Assembly (NCBI RefSeq): GCF_004403395.1
Contig: NZ_SOGN01000034.1
Span: 19,297 to 83,296 of the forward strand
Source of the DNA: Cryobacterium cheniae
GTDB taxonomy: Bacteria; Actinomycetota; Actinomycetes; Actinomycetales; Microbacteriaceae
Direction of reading: 5' to 3'
Length of the DNA: 64,000 nucleotides
Each line of letters begins with the position of its first letter. Positions within the stretch are counted from its first letter, which is position 1. This document shows positions 32,121 through 42,184 of the stretch, in pieces. A model generated the notes under the pieces. That model was given only the letters and a program-made list of their open reading frames with translations, did not search any database and was not told the origin of the DNA. The position numbers and the translations under genes are program-made.

Positions 32121-34591
32121 CCTCCGGAGTCGACCGTCGAGTCGCCGTTACCCCCGTCACCCCCTTTACCCCCGTTACCCCCGGGATCGACGGCACCCCC
32201 GGGATCCACAGGAACAACGGGCTCGACAGGAACAACAGGCTCCACAGGATCCACAGGAACAACAGGATCCACAGGAACAACAGGCTCCACAGGATCCACT
32301 GGAACAACGGGCTCCACAGGATCCACAGGAACAACGGGCTCGACAGGATCCACGGCATCACCGGCATCGTCCGAATCTCTGGTATCCCCGCTATCCCGGC
32401 TATCCCGGCTATCCCCGGCATCCGTGGTATCCGTGACCGGAACGACCACCGGGGCCGGCCCGAGTTCGGCCAGTTCGCCTCCCCCGTACTTCGCGTTCGC
32501 GACCGACATGACGTCCGGCCACATCCGGTGCCTGGCCGTGGCGGCCGGACCGCTCGCGAAGCTGATGGAGCGCTGCCGGGCCTCCCCGGTAACGCTGACG
32601 ACGGCGGCGACGGTCGCGACCGTCGAACTGGCCCCCGCCATCCAGGTGTCCTTGCCGCCGTCCGTGGTGCCGGTTTTGCCGATCAGGGGCACGCGGGGGG
32701 CGGTGGCACCCCAGGACTGCTGCGCCGTGCCGTCGGTCATCACCCGCCGCATCGCGAATACCATGCCGGCAGCCACCGTCGGGTCCACCGAGGCGGCGCA
32801 GTCAGGCTCCGGCACGGGAACATCGTCGCCGTCCGCGCCCACGATGCGGTCGATCGCGATCGGCGAGCAGGTCACCCCGCGGTTCGCGATGCCCGCGAAG
32901 GCGACGGCCATGGTCAGCGGCGCCACCTCATTCGTACCGATCACCGCCGCCGCAGTCTGCACGAGTGGGTCGCCGTCGGCGCGATGCACGCCGAAGGCCT
33001 CGGCCGTCTGACGGATGCCGCACAGGTCCAGTCGCTTCGCCATCCCGATGAAGCCCGTGTTGATCGAGCCGAGCATGGCCTCCAGCGCGCTGTACTTGCC
33101 GCCACTCTCCCCCGCGTCGTTCCTCGGGTTCCAGTTCTGCGCGTCGTAGTTCTGCGGCCCCAGGCAGCTGTCGTTGAATGTGCCCCAGTTGGCCTTCCGC
33201 GCCGAGTCGACGCGCTCATCCAGCCGGTGGCCCGTCTTCAGCCATTCCGCCAGGGTGAAGACCTTGTAGGTCGACCCCGGCTGGAACCCGCGGGAACCGC
33301 CGTCGGCGTAGTCGGTGTTGTAGTTGACACCGGTGTAAGCGGCGCTGGTGGCCTGCACGGCCGGGTCCTGGCTATACCGTTTGTTCTGAGCCATGGCGAG
33401 CACGCGTCCGGTGCCGACCTGCACGCTGGTGATGACGCCGCCCACATCCCAGCCGGGGTGCTCCATCGGCACATTGGCCGCCATGGTCGCTTCCGCCGCC
33501 CGCTGGAGGTCGAGGTCCAGAGTCGTGTACACGTCGTAGCCGCCGCGGCGGAAGTTCTGCAGGCGGGCCTCGTCGTCCTCCCCGAACGCCGGGTCGTTTC
33601 GGAGCAGGTGCGTCACGTAGTCGCAGAAGTAGGCACTTCCCTCGGCGGTCTGGCAACCGGTGCTCGGCTCCGTGATGGCCGGCTGGACCGGCGTGGCCAC
33701 GGCAGCCTCGAATTCCACGGCGGTGATCTTCCCGCGCCGCAGCATCTCGCGCAGGATGTAGTCCCGACGCGCCTTGTTCACCGCGTAACCGTTGGCCTCA
33801 CCGTTGGTTTCGCTGCTGGGGTTGTCGAGGCGGAATTTGGCCGGGTTGTTCACGATCGTCACCAGGCTCGCGGCCTGCGGCAGGGTGAGCGCCGCCGCCG
33901 TCGTACTGAAGTAGTAGTTCGCCGCGGCCTCGATGCCGTAGACGGTGCCGCCGAAACCGGTGATGTTGAGGTACTGGCGCAGGATGTCGTTCTTGGGGAA
34001 CTTCTTCTCCACCCCGATCGCCAGGCGCATCTCCTTGATCTTGCGGTCGGGACTGGTCTCGGTGACGACGTCGTAGCACCGCTTCCGCAGCCGGTCGTCC
34101 AACTCCAGTTCGCACTTCTGCACCCGCACGTTCTTGACGTACTGCTGGGTGATCGACGACCCACCCTGCGTGACGCCGCCGAGAGCGGTGGTCACCGCGG
34201 CACGCAGCGTACCCTGGGCGTCGACGCCGCCGTGCTCGTAGAAGCGCGGGTCCTCGCTGGCGATGACGGCATCCCGGGCGTAGGCGCTGATGTCGTCCCA
34301 GCCGACCTCGATGCGGTTCTGATCGTAGAGGGAGGCCAGCAGCACGGGTGTGCCGTCGTTCTCGGTGGCGTAGATGTTGCTCTTCTGGGAAAGCGGTTGG
34401 ATGTTCAGGTAGCCCGGCAGGTTCTCGAACACGGTGATCGAATTGGCGGCACCGAGACCGGAGAGCGCGATGACCGGGGTGACCGCGGCGGTGACGAGCA
34501 GCCCGGCCAGGGCACTCATGGTCACGAGGCCCAGCAGCGCCCCGGCAACGCCCCCCGCGGTTCTGCGCATGGTGATATTCTCCGTACCCAT
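32117..34591 (-). CDS. Bifunctional penicillin-binding protein (PBP1A type) with repetitive tail
   Basis: An 824-residue cell-wall synthase. One N-terminal membrane helix ([21 protein letters not shown]) is followed by a GT51 glycosyltransferase ([36 protein letters not shown]) and a transpeptidase with GSTYKV (catalytic Ser), SINTGF and [10 protein letters not shown]. The tail after about residue 720 is Asp/Ser-rich and then made of VDPVEPVVP units ending in a Gly-rich segment, probably reaching into the wall. The ATG at 34591 has AGGGG upstream; an ATG seven codons later with GGAG is also good. Confidence 0.93.
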   Translation of the reverse strand: MGTENITMRRTAGGVAGALLGLVTMSALAGLLVTAAVTPVIALSGLGAANSITVFENLPGYLNIQPLSQKSNIYATENDGTPVLLASLYDQNRIEVGWDDISAYARDAVIASEDPRFYEHGGVDAQGTLRAAVTTALGGVTQGGSSITQQYVKNVRVQKCELELDDRLRKRCYDVVTETSPDRKIKEMRLAIGVEKKFPKNDILRQYLNITGFGGTVYGIEAAANYYFSTTAAALTLPQAASLVTIVNNPAKFRLDNPSSETNGEANGYAVNKARRDYILREMLRRGKITAVEFEAAVATPVQPAITEPSTGCQTAEGSAYFCDYVTHLLRNDPAFGEDDEARLQNFRRGGYDVYTTLDLDLQRAAEATMAANVPMEHPGWDVGGVITSVQVGTGRVLAMAQNKRYSQDPAVQATSAAYTGVNYNTDYADGGSRGFQPGSTYKVFTLAEWLKTGHRLDERVDSARKANWGTFNDSCLGPQNYDAQNWNPRNDAGESGGKYSALEAMLGSINTGFIGMAKRLDLCGIRQTAEAFGVHRADGDPLVQTAAAVIGTNEVAPLTMAVAFAGIANRGVTCSPIAIDRIVGADGDDVPVPEPDCAASVDPTVAAGMVFAMRRVMTDGTAQQSWGATAPRVPLIGKTGTTDGGKDTWMAGASSTVATVAAVVSVTGEARQRSISFASGPAATARHRMWPDVMSVANAKYGGGELAELGPAPVVVPVTDTTDAGDSRDSRDSGDTRDSDDAGDAVDPVEPVVPVDPVEPVVPVDPVEPVVPVDPVVPVDPVEPVVPVEPVVPVDPGGAVDPGGNGGKGGDGGNGDSTVDSGG
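32202..32354 (-). repeat. Minisatellite encoding VDPVEPVVP tail of the PBP
   Basis: Degenerate units built from ggaacaac-gg/agg-ctc and ggatccac blocks repeat in 18- and 27-bp periods. They encode the Val-Asp-Pro / Val-Glu-Pro tail. The boundaries are approximate. Lengths are multiples of three, so gain or loss of units keeps the frame. Confidence 0.8.
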
Positions 34592-34682
34592 TGCACCACC
34601 CCTAGCGTCCACGGGTCCCGATTGGGTCCCACAGCATGCAAACCCGAGTTCCTCTCAGCCGCTAGGGGTTGCGCAAAAAAAA

Positions 34683-34710
34683 GGGCCCGGCAGCGTGTGC
34701 TGCCGGGCCC
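34683..34710 (-). terminator. Strong intrinsic terminator downstream of pflA
   Basis: A perfect 12-bp GC-rich stem (GGGCCCGGCAGC) with a 4-base loop is followed on the minus strand by eight T residues. It stops minus-strand transcription leaving pflA and insulates the PBP gene. Confidence 0.9.
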
Positions 34711-34816
34711 GAGGACGAAACGGTCCCGAGAATGAGGCGTTAGACGGTGCTGCCCTGGCCCGGGATTTGAGGGTGGGCATGTTCTGATTCATGTCGCCTG
34801 TTTTCGGGCGCAGAAA

Positions 34817-34846
34817 AGGCGTGACATCTGGGGAGATGCCACGCCT
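34817..34846 (-). terminator. Intrinsic terminator directly after pflA
   Basis: A 13-bp stem with one G-U pair (AGGCGTGGCATCT arm on the minus strand), a 4-base loop and a TTTTCT run follow the pflA stop codon by about 25 bases. It works in series with the stronger terminator at 34683-34710. Confidence 0.8.
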
Positions 34847-34871
34847 CGTCTGATCCGGGTCTGATTCGCGG

Positions 34872-35729
34872 TTAGAAGACCGTCAGGCCCCGCGCCGCGA
34901 ACTGGGCCCGCACCCGCACCAGGAGTGCCTCATCCGGAGGATGAGCTCCGTGCAGCGGATACGGAATGTTCAACCGGTCCCATTTGTCCTCTCCCATCTG
35001 GTGAAAGGGAAGCACCTCGACGCGCTGCACGTTCGGCCACCGCGACACGATCTCGGCGACGGCGTCGACATTGTCGACCGCGTCGGTGAGACCCGGGACG
35101 AGAACGAAACGCGCCCAGACGGGAATGTTCCGTTCGCTCAGGCGGTCACCGAACGCGATCGTCGGAGCGAGGTCGCGGCCGGTCACCTCCTTGTACGTCT
35201 CGGGGATGCCCGACTTGACGTCCAGCAGCACGAGGTCGAGGTTGTCCAGCAGCTTGTCCGACGCGCTCTTGCCCAGGAACCCGGAGGTGTCCAGGGTGGT
35301 GTGCACGCCGAGCTTGTGGCACTCCTCGAAGAGTCGCGCCACAAAGGCAGGCTGCATGAGTGGTTCGCCACCGGAGATGGTCAACCCTCCGCCGGTCGCG
35401 TCGAAGACACCCTTGTAGCGCTTGACCCGGGCGACGAGGTCGTCCAGCGTGGTGAGCAACCCGTCCTTCATCTTCCAGGTGTCCGGGTTGTGGCAGTACT
35501 GGCAGCGCAGCAGACACCCGGAAAGGAAGAGTGTCAATCGCGTGCCGGGACCGTCAACGGCGGTGACCAATTCCCACGAGTGGACGCTGGCAACCGTTCC
35601 GTTGTGGATCGCTTCCATTTCGAGGTGGTGAAGGTCAGCCAGTTCGGCTTGTTCACTGCTGACGGATGAACCGTCCACCAAAGCGATGGCCGCGCCGGCG
35701 CTGGGCAGACCGAGGTTTACTGCGGGCAT
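34872..35729 (-). CDS. pflA: Pyruvate formate-lyase activating enzyme (radical SAM)
   Basis: A 285-residue radical-SAM enzyme that abstracts hydrogen from the PflB glycine. The cluster motif is CLLRCQYC (Cys72, Cys76, Cys79), followed by TISGGEPLMQP, the SAM-binding GGE. DLVLLDVKSG and WARFVLVPGLTD are also family blocks. An N-terminal extension of about 37 residues precedes the E. coli-like start (MEAIHNG), but AGGA sits properly before the upstream ATG, so I keep the long form. It lies 40 bases downstream of pflB and is followed by two terminators. Confidence 0.95.
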   Translation of the reverse strand: MPAVNLGLPSAGAAIALVDGSSVSSEQAELADLHHLEMEAIHNGTVASVHSWELVTAVDGPGTRLTLFLSGCLLRCQYCHNPDTWKMKDGLLTTLDDLVARVKRYKGVFDATGGGLTISGGEPLMQPAFVARLFEECHKLGVHTTLDTSGFLGKSASDKLLDNLDLVLLDVKSGIPETYKEVTGRDLAPTIAFGDRLSERNIPVWARFVLVPGLTDAVDNVDAVAEIVSRWPNVQRVEVLPFHQMGEDKWDRLNIPYPLHGAHPPDEALLVRVRAQFAARGLTVF

Positions 35730-35769
35730 TGTCTCGTCCTACTCAGCGTCGCCGCGTCGATATCAGTGA

Positions 35770-38028
35770 TCAGTGCGAGTGGAACGTGCGGCTGATGACA
35801 TCCATCTGCTGCTCGCGGGTCAGGCGGACGAAGTTCACCGCGTAGCCGGAGACGCGAATCGTCAGCTGCGGGTAGTTCTCCGGGTGGGCCATGGCGTCTT
35901 CCAGCGTGTCGCGGTTGAGCACGTTCACGTTGATGTGGTAGCCGGTTGCCGACGTGAACGCGTCGATGAGGCCGACCAGGCTCGTGATCTGCTCTTCCTT
36001 GGTGTGGCCGAGACCACTGGGGATGACCGTGTTGGTCAGCGAGATGCCGTCCTGCGCTTCACTGTAGGGAAGCTTGGCGACGCTGAGCGCCGACGCGAGC
36101 ATTCCGTGGGTGTCGCGGCCGTTCATCGGGTTGGCACCCGGAGCGAACGACTCGCCCGCACGGCGACCGTCCGGCGTGTTGCCGGTGGCCTTGCCGTAGA
36201 CCACGTTGGACGTGATCGTCAGGATCGACTGGGTGTGGATGGCGCCGCGGTAGGTCGGGTGCTTGCGGATCATGGTCATGAACCGCTCCATCACGTCGAC
36301 GGCGATGGTGTCGACGCGGTCGTCGTCGTTACCGAACTGCGGGAACTCTCCCTCGATCGTGTAATCGACGACCAGGCCGGTCTCGTCCCGCACCGGGCGG
36401 ACCGTGGCGTACTTGATGGCCGACAGGGAGTCGGCAACCACGCTGAGGCCGGCGATGCCGCAAGCCAGCGTGCGGATGATGTCCTTGTCGTGAAGTGCCA
36501 TTTCGAGGCGCTCGTAGGCGTACTTGTCGTGCATGTAGTGGATGCAGTTCAATGCCGTGACGTAGGTCTCGGCGAGCCATTCCAGCGTTTCCAGGTAGGC
36601 CGGGAAGACGGTGTCGTAAGTCAGGACCTCTTCGGCGTTCGGCGTGGTGGCCGGGGCGATCTGCTTGCCGGACACCTCGTCCTTGCCGCCGTTGATCGAG
36701 TACAGCAGCGCCTTGACGGCGTTGACGCGGGCCCCGAAGAACTGCATCTGCTTGCCGACGCGCATGGGCGAAACGCAGCAGGCGATCGCGGCGTCGTCGC
36801 CCATCTCGGCGCGGATGATCTCGTCGGACTCGAACTGGATGGCGGAGGTGTCGATCGACACCTGGGCGCAGAAACGCTTGAAGCCCTCGGGCAGAGCGTC
36901 GCTCCAGAGAACGGTGAGGTTCGGCTCCGGTGCTGCGCCGATGTTGTACAGCGTCTGCAGGAACCGGAACGTGGTCTTGGTGACGAGCGGGCGACCGTCT
37001 TCACCAATGCCGGCGAGCGACTCGGTGACCCAGGTCGGGTCGCCGGCGAAGATCTCGTCGTATTCCGGGGTGCGCAGGAAGCGCACGATGCGCAGCTTGA
37101 TGACGAGGTCGTCGATGAGCTCCTGGGCGCCCTCTTCGTTCAGGACGCCGGCGGCCATGTCGCGCTCGATGTAGGCGTCGAGGAAGGCCGCGTTACGGCC
37201 GAACGACATTGCCGCACCGTTCTGCTCCTTGACCGCACCGAGGTAGGCGAAGTAGAGCCACTGCACGGCTTCGCGGGCCGTGGTGGCCGGCTTCGAGATG
37301 TCGGAACCGTACGTGGCCGCCATCTGGGCGAGTTCCTTGAGGGCGCGGATCTGCTCCGAGTTCTCCTCGCGGGCGCGGATGATGTCCTCGGTCGAGGGCT
37401 CCATGTCGAGCTCGGCGCGGTCGTTCTTCTTGCCGGCGATCAGGGCGTCGACGCCGTAGAGGGCAACGCGGCGGTAGTCGCCGATGATGCGGCCACGGCC
37501 GTAGGCGTCGGGCAGTCCCGTGATCAGGTGGCTGCTGCGTGCACGGCGGACCGCGGGGGTGTAAGCGTCGAAGACGGCGGTGTTGTGGGTCTTGCGGTAA
37601 TCGGTGAAAATCTTTTCCAGCTCCGGCGACACGGGGTAGCCGTACGTCTCGAGGGAGGTGGCGACCATGCGCCAGCCACCGAACGGCATAATGGCGCGCT
37701 TGAGCGGCGCATCCGTCTGCAGTCCGACGATTACCTCGTTGGCCTGGTCGATGTAGCCCGGGGCGTGGGCCGTAATGGACGAGGGCGTGGTGGCGTCGAC
37801 GTCGTAGACGCCTTTACGGCGTTCCTCGGGGAACATCTCGGACAGCTTGGCCCAGATCCCGGTGGTGCGTGCCGTGGCTCCGGCAAGGAAGCTTGAGTCG
37901 CCCAGGTAGGGCGTGTAGTTGCGCTGGATGAAATCGCGCAGATCGATCGAATCCTGCCAGGGACCGGAGACGAAGTCAGGCCGACCGGCATCATCCGTTC
38001 CGCTGCGAACACCTTCAGTGGTTGTCAT
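35770..38028 (-). CDS. pflB: Pyruvate formate-lyase (formate C-acetyltransferase)
   Basis: A 752-residue glycyl-radical enzyme converting pyruvate and CoA to acetyl-CoA and formate without oxygen. The paired active-site cysteines are Cys417-Cys418 in [10 protein letters not shown]. The radical glycine is Gly728 in RVSGYAVNF. Near-E. coli length and uninterrupted frame suggest a working enzyme. GAGGAG precedes the ATG. A 224-base divergent region separates it from a GntR regulator gene and contains tandem operator-like repeats near that gene. Formate produced here could feed nitrate respiration, though no formate dehydrogenase is in the window. Confidence 0.97.
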   Translation of the reverse strand: MTTTEGVRSGTDDAGRPDFVSGPWQDSIDLRDFIQRNYTPYLGDSSFLAGATARTTGIWAKLSEMFPEERRKGVYDVDATTPSSITAHAPGYIDQANEVIVGLQTDAPLKRAIMPFGGWRMVATSLETYGYPVSPELEKIFTDYRKTHNTAVFDAYTPAVRRARSSHLITGLPDAYGRGRIIGDYRRVALYGVDALIAGKKNDRAELDMEPSTEDIIRAREENSEQIRALKELAQMAATYGSDISKPATTAREAVQWLYFAYLGAVKEQNGAAMSFGRNAAFLDAYIERDMAAGVLNEEGAQELIDDLVIKLRIVRFLRTPEYDEIFAGDPTWVTESLAGIGEDGRPLVTKTTFRFLQTLYNIGAAPEPNLTVLWSDALPEGFKRFCAQVSIDTSAIQFESDEIIRAEMGDDAAIACCVSPMRVGKQMQFFGARVNAVKALLYSINGGKDEVSGKQIAPATTPNAEEVLTYDTVFPAYLETLEWLAETYVTALNCIHYMHDKYAYERLEMALHDKDIIRTLACGIAGLSVVADSLSAIKYATVRPVRDETGLVVDYTIEGEFPQFGNDDDRVDTIAVDVMERFMTMIRKHPTYRGAIHTQSILTITSNVVYGKATGNTPDGRRAGESFAPGANPMNGRDTHGMLASALSVAKLPYSEAQDGISLTNTVIPSGLGHTKEEQITSLVGLIDAFTSATGYHINVNVLNRDTLEDAMAHPENYPQLTIRVSGYAVNFVRLTREQQMDVISRTFHSH

Positions 38029-38200
38029 GTAGATTGCTCTCCTCGTGGGATCGAGTCACCCTCTGCGAAAGCGTCTCTCCCACAGTCGGGCCGAGAGAGC
38101 AGGACCACGAGGCTGCGGCTAATGCGACAATGCACCGTGACTTGCCCTCTTTTCCAACCCTACTCCCGTCGGACCCCCCAGGGCACGAAAATACGTAAAT

Positions 38201-38224
38201 TGCATTTATTGATGCATTTATAGA
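38201..38224. promoter_or_regulatory. Tandem 12-bp AT-rich operator-like repeat between pflB and gntR
   Basis: TGCATTTATTGA and TGCATTTATAGA lie head to tail. The junction also forms a dyad TGCAT-N6-ATGCA (38201-38216). It is 29 bases before the GntR start codon, so autoregulation or control of pflB by the GntR protein is possible. Confidence 0.5.
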
Positions 38225-38252
38225 TGGGTGCCCAAAGGGTTAGGGTTGAAGG

Positions 38253-38936
38253 ATGAGCGTTTTGCAGGAATCCCGTGGAGCCGCCCGGCAACCCGCCGGG
38301 GCGCCTTCAGCCGTCCACCGCGTCTACATGACAGTCGCCGACGCCATCATCTCGGGGTCTCTGGCCGCGAGCTCGCTGATCACCGAGGGCGAGATCGCGG
38401 AGGCGCTCTCCATCAGCCGCACCCCCGTGCGCGAGGCGTTCCTCGCACTCGAAGCCCATGGCCTTCTCACGCTCTTCCCCAAGAAGGGCGCGGTCGTCAC
38501 GGCGCTGGGCGACACGGAGACGGCCGAGCTGCTGCAGGTGCGCGTCATGCTGGAGACAGCGGCGGTGACCCTGCTCGGCGAGCGACCGGACGACATCCCC
38601 GGCGTCGACGCCGAACTGCAGGACCTCATTCGGATCCAGTCCGATGCCGCCCTGGCCGGCGACCTGCTCACGTTCGCCCGCGCCGACCACCGCTTCCATG
38701 CCCGCATCGTCGACGAGACCCACAACCGCGTCATCGACGGGATCTACACCCGACTCGGCCCACGGCTCGAGCGCCTCGTGCACCGGGCAGCCCTGCGCGA
38801 TCCCCGCAACCTCGACCGTCTCGTGACCGAGCACCGTGCGCTCGCCCAGCACCTGTGCGACGGCGACACCCTCGCCTACGAGGTTGCCCTGCGCCAGCAC
38901 GTCGAAGACGCTCATCACGCGCGGCTGGCGCACTGA
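38253..38936 (+). CDS. GntR-family (FCD-domain) regulator
   Basis: A 227-residue regulator. Residues 22-85 are the winged helix (YMTVADAIISGSL; ITEGEIAEALSISRTPVREAFLALEAHGLL). The FCD ligand domain follows, with ADHRFHARIVDETHNRVI supplying the usual metal-binding Asp/His pattern and EHRALAQHLCDGD plus HVEDAHHARL. FCD members usually sense carboxylates. It is divergent from pflB and 55 bases upstream of an MFS gene, so it may control either. ATG choice is supported by AGGG seven bases upstream. Confidence 0.9.
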   Translation: MSVLQESRGAARQPAGAPSAVHRVYMTVADAIISGSLAASSLITEGEIAEALSISRTPVREAFLALEAHGLLTLFPKKGAVVTALGDTETAELLQVRVMLETAAVTLLGERPDDIPGVDAELQDLIRIQSDAALAGDLLTFARADHRFHARIVDETHNRVIDGIYTRLGPRLERLVHRAALRDPRNLDRLVTEHRALAQHLCDGDTLAYEVALRQHVEDAHHARLAH

Positions 38937-38991
38937 TCCTCCCCCACCCTCACCTGCCCGTCCGTCCCCGCACCCGTTTCAGAAAAGAACC

Positions 38992-40194
38992 ATGAAGCCC
39001 CGCCGTCCTGTTCCCGCCTGGCAGCTCGCCGCTCCCGCCCTGTTCGCCATGGCCTGGGGTGGCAACCACTTCACGCCGCTCCTGCACATGTACGAATCGC
39101 TCGGCCACTATTCCGTCGTCATGGCCGACCTCTTCCTCGGCTTCTACGTGGTGGGCCTGGTGCCCGGCCTGCTGCTGGCCGGCGCCCTCTCGGACCGCTA
39201 CGGGCGCAAGCCGCTGACTCTGGCGGGCGTCATCCTGGGAATTCTCGCCAGCGTCCTCCTGGGCCTCGGGTTCACGAGCGGGATCATGCTTTCCGCCGGG
39301 CGACTTCTGGCCGGTCTGAGCGTCGGCGTGGCTATGGCGGTGGGGACCGCGTGGCTCAAGGAGCTGTCCAGCCCTCCGTTCGACCGGCAGGCCGGCCAAA
39401 CGGCGGGGGCACGACGACCGGCCCTCACCCTCACGATCGGGTTCGGACTCGGCGCCGGCGTGGCCGGCGCGCTCGCGCAGTGGGGGCCGATGCCGACTCT
39501 CTCGCCCTATGTCGTGCACATCGTGCTCAGCCTCCTGGTGCTCCCCCGCCTGCTGAGGACTCCGGAGACCGTGCCACGCCACCGGGCACACCGGCCCTTC
39601 TGGCAGGACCTGGCGGTTCCGCTGGCCGGTCACCGCCGTTTCGTGCGGGTGATCGCCCCGTCCGCTCCCTGGGTCTTCGGCGCCGCCGGCATCGCCTATG
39701 CGATCATGCCCACGCTGGTCAAGGACCAGTTGGGCAGCCTCAACCTCGCCTACGCCACCCTGCTCACGGTCGTGACCCTCGGAACCGGAGCTCTCGTGCA
39801 ACCGCAGGTGGCGCGGATCAACCGGGTCACCGGGGGTCGGGCCCTGATCGTCGGAATGTCCGTGATGCTGCTGGGAGTGGGCCTCAGCGTGGCGACGGCG
39901 ATCGTGCTGTCCCCGGTGCTCGCATTCCTCACGGCCGTGGTGCTCGGGGCTGCCTACGGAGTCAGTGTCGTGGCCGGGCTGGTCGAGATTCAGAAGATCT
40001 CCACTGCGGCCGACCTGGCCGGCATCACCGGGGTCTATTACAGCCTCACCTACATCGGATTCCTGCTGCCGGTCGCGTTCGCCTGGCTCAGCCCGGTGGC
40101 CGGTTATCCCGCTCTGCTGGCTGGTCTGTTCGCGGTTTGCGCGCTCTGCCTGGTCCTGGTGGCGATCGGGATGCGCCGCGGCGTCACCGAGTAG
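38992..40194 (+). CDS. MFS transporter
   Basis: A 400-residue major facilitator with twelve helices. The loop 2-3 signature GALSDRYGRKPLTLAG is clear, and GRLLAGLSVGVAMAVGTAWLKEL fits helix 4-5. It lacks clear homology markers for one substrate; the extended arm between helices 6 and 7 is short. Located downstream of the GntR gene in the same direction with a 55-base gap, so a carboxylate or drug substrate sensed by that regulator is conceivable. AGAAAAGA upstream of the ATG is a weak ribosome site. Confidence 0.88.
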   Translation: MKPRRPVPAWQLAAPALFAMAWGGNHFTPLLHMYESLGHYSVVMADLFLGFYVVGLVPGLLLAGALSDRYGRKPLTLAGVILGILASVLLGLGFTSGIMLSAGRLLAGLSVGVAMAVGTAWLKELSSPPFDRQAGQTAGARRPALTLTIGFGLGAGVAGALAQWGPMPTLSPYVVHIVLSLLVLPRLLRTPETVPRHRAHRPFWQDLAVPLAGHRRFVRVIAPSAPWVFGAAGIAYAIMPTLVKDQLGSLNLAYATLLTVVTLGTGALVQPQVARINRVTGGRALIVGMSVMLLGVGLSVATAIVLSPVLAFLTAVVLGAAYGVSVVAGLVEIQKISTAADLAGITGVYYSLTYIGFLLPVAFAWLSPVAGYPALLAGLFAVCALCLVLVAIGMRRGVTE

Positions 40195-40219
40195 GCGGCG
40201 CCTGGATTATCGTCATTCC

Positions 40220-40735
40220 ATGCCCTATTCGCTCCGCCCTCTGCTTCCCTCCGACGCCGCAACGGTGCTCGGACTCAACAACGCCGCCGTTCCGGCCGTC
40301 AACGCCCATGACGAGGCCAGCCTCACCGCCCTGCTCGCGGCCGGCAGCCAGGCCATCGCGGTGGTGCACGACGCCGCACCGGGCGACGTGCTCGGTTTCG
40401 CCGTGCTGTTCGGGGTGGACGCCGACTATGCGAGCGAGAACTACCAGTGGTTTTCCGCGCGGTCGGACTCCTTTCTCTACGTCGACCGCATCGTCGTCTC
40501 GGACGAGGCTCGCAACCAGGGCCTCGGGGCCCTGCTCTACACCGCGATCTTCGCCGCGGCCGCTGCGGCCGACGCCGGCCAGGTTTTCTGCGAGGTGAAC
40601 ATCGCACCGGCGAACCCCCGGTCGCTGGCATTCCACTCCCGGCTCGGCTTCGTGCCGATCGGCGAGCAGTCGACGAAGGGCGGCACCGTGGTGGTCTCCC
40701 TGCTCTCGGCCGCCGTCGGCCCGGGCGTACGCTGA
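40220..40735 (+). CDS. GNAT-family N-acetyltransferase
   Basis: A 171-residue acetyltransferase. The acetyl-CoA loop is RNQGLGALLY (motif A, after VDRIVVSDEA), and motif B is ANPRSLAFHSRLGFVPIGEQ. The front half, LRPLLPSDAATVLGLNNAAVPAVNAHDE, resembles a subgroup of uncharacterised actinobacterial GNATs. Substrate is unknown. No ribosome site precedes the ATG, but GATTAT about 11 bases upstream could be a -10 box for a leaderless transcript. Only four bases separate it from the maltokinase gene. Confidence 0.88.
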   Translation: MPYSLRPLLPSDAATVLGLNNAAVPAVNAHDEASLTALLAAGSQAIAVVHDAAPGDVLGFAVLFGVDADYASENYQWFSARSDSFLYVDRIVVSDEARNQGLGALLYTAIFAAAAAADAGQVFCEVNIAPANPRSLAFHSRLGFVPIGEQSTKGGTVVVSLLSAAVGPGVR

Positions 40736-40739
40736 CACT

Positions 40740-42167
40740 ATGACTGACGACGGTCGCGCGTATCCACTCCCGGACTCCCTCAACCACTGGGTGGCGACGC
40801 AGCGATGGTTCACCGACAAGGGCCGTGTGCCGCGACTGGTCAGCATCGGGCGCTGGGAACTCCCCACCCCGGAAGCCGGGGTCGACATCCGCACCGAGCT
40901 CATCGTCGACGCCGACGCCGCGACCCGCACCCTCTACCAACTGCCCCTGACCCAGCGGGCCACTCCCCTGCCCGGAGGCGAGCAGGCCCTGATCATGACC
41001 CTTGTCGACGGCAGCACGGTCTACGACGGGACCGCCGATCCGGCCTACTGCCGCGCGCTGCTGCGTTTCATCCTCGGCGAGGCCTCCTCCCCCGAATCCG
41101 GGAATCTCGGTGCGCGGGCCCGCGGCGAGCTCCTGGCCGGCGCCGATCCCACCCCGCGGCCGGCCCGGGTTGTCGCCAGCAGCGTGCTCAGCGGCGAGCA
41201 GTCGAACACGTCGATCATCCTGCACTGCGTCGACGCCACCGGGCACCCGGCCCGCCCCATCATCTGCAAGGTGTTCCGGATGCTGCACCCCGGTGAGAAT
41301 CCGGACGTCTCCGTGCAATCGGCCCTGGCCCGGGCCGGGTCACATTTCGTGCCCGACCCGGTGGGCTGCGTGGTCGGCGAGTGGACCGACCCGGAGCAGA
41401 CCGGCACTCCCCTGATGGGCCACCTCGTGTTCGCCCAGGAGTTTCTGCCGGGCGCACCGGATGCCTGGCGGGCCGCCCTGGCGTCGGCCGGGGCCGGGGA
41501 AGATTTCACTGAACAGGCGCGGGCGCTGGGCGTGGCGACGGCCGCCGTGCACGCCGACCTCGCCGCCGTGATGCCCACGCACGATGCCACCGCAGCGGTC
41601 ATCGCCACCGAACTGGGCCGGATGCGCGAACGCTACCGCAGCGCCGCCGCCGAGGTGCCGGCGTTGCGTGGCTACGACACCGCTGTCGAGGCGGTCTTCG
41701 CGCGCGCGGAGACCGCGCACTGGCCGAGGCTGCAGCGCATCCACGGCGATTTCCATCTCGGCCAGACGCTCGAGGTGCCCGGCCGCGGCTGGGTTCTGGT
41801 GGACTTCGAGGGCGAACCGATGCGGCCGCTCGTCGATCGCACCCAGCCGGATGTGCCACTGAAGGACATCGCCGGGATGCTGCGCTCCTTCGCCTACGTG
41901 GCCGGCACAGTCGAGCGGTCCTCGCCCGACCATCTCACCGCGACCGCCGAGGAGTGGGCTGCGGCCTGCCGACAGGCGTTCCTCGACGGTTATGCGGAGC
42001 GCTCCGGCCAGAGCCTGGCCGGCCAGGAGCCCCTGCTGGACGCGTTCGAGCTGGACAAGGCCCTCTACGAAGCCGTCTATGAGACCCGCAACCGGCCGAC
42101 CTGGTTGCCGATCCCGCTCGCCGCCATCCATGCTCTGGCCCTGGAGCTCTCCGCCGGGTTGCCGTAG
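40740..42167 (+). CDS. mak: Maltokinase
   Basis: A 475-residue kinase phosphorylating maltose to maltose-1-phosphate for GlgE-type glucan synthesis. It opens with a cap domain (PDSLNHWVATQRWFTDKGR), has SGEQSNTSIIL in the nucleotide lobe, and the catalytic HGDFHLGQ (His335) and LVDFEGEP loops of the aminoglycoside-kinase fold. Family length is matched. It is not next to treS, glgE or glgB here, although malQ lies about 1.8 kb further on. It probably shares a transcript with the GNAT gene. Confidence 0.88.
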   Translation: MTDDGRAYPLPDSLNHWVATQRWFTDKGRVPRLVSIGRWELPTPEAGVDIRTELIVDADAATRTLYQLPLTQRATPLPGGEQALIMTLVDGSTVYDGTADPAYCRALLRFILGEASSPESGNLGARARGELLAGADPTPRPARVVASSVLSGEQSNTSIILHCVDATGHPARPIICKVFRMLHPGENPDVSVQSALARAGSHFVPDPVGCVVGEWTDPEQTGTPLMGHLVFAQEFLPGAPDAWRAALASAGAGEDFTEQARALGVATAAVHADLAAVMPTHDATAAVIATELGRMRERYRSAAAEVPALRGYDTAVEAVFARAETAHWPRLQRIHGDFHLGQTLEVPGRGWVLVDFEGEPMRPLVDRTQPDVPLKDIAGMLRSFAYVAGTVERSSPDHLTATAEEWAAACRQAFLDGYAERSGQSLAGQEPLLDAFELDKALYEAVYETRNRPTWLPIPLAAIHALALELSAGLP

Positions 42168-42184
42168 GCGGCAGTGACGGCCGG

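Noticed and set aside
32202..32354. Regular short repeats resembling a CRISPR array
   Set aside because: Units are contiguous, degenerate and in frame within the PBP gene; there are no unique spacers.
34646..34792. Small minus-strand ORF of about 49 codons (MNQNMPTLKSRARAAP...) between pflA and the PBP gene
   Set aside because: It runs through the strong terminator hairpin and its T-run, has only a weak ribosome site and sits downstream of another terminator, so translation is doubtful.
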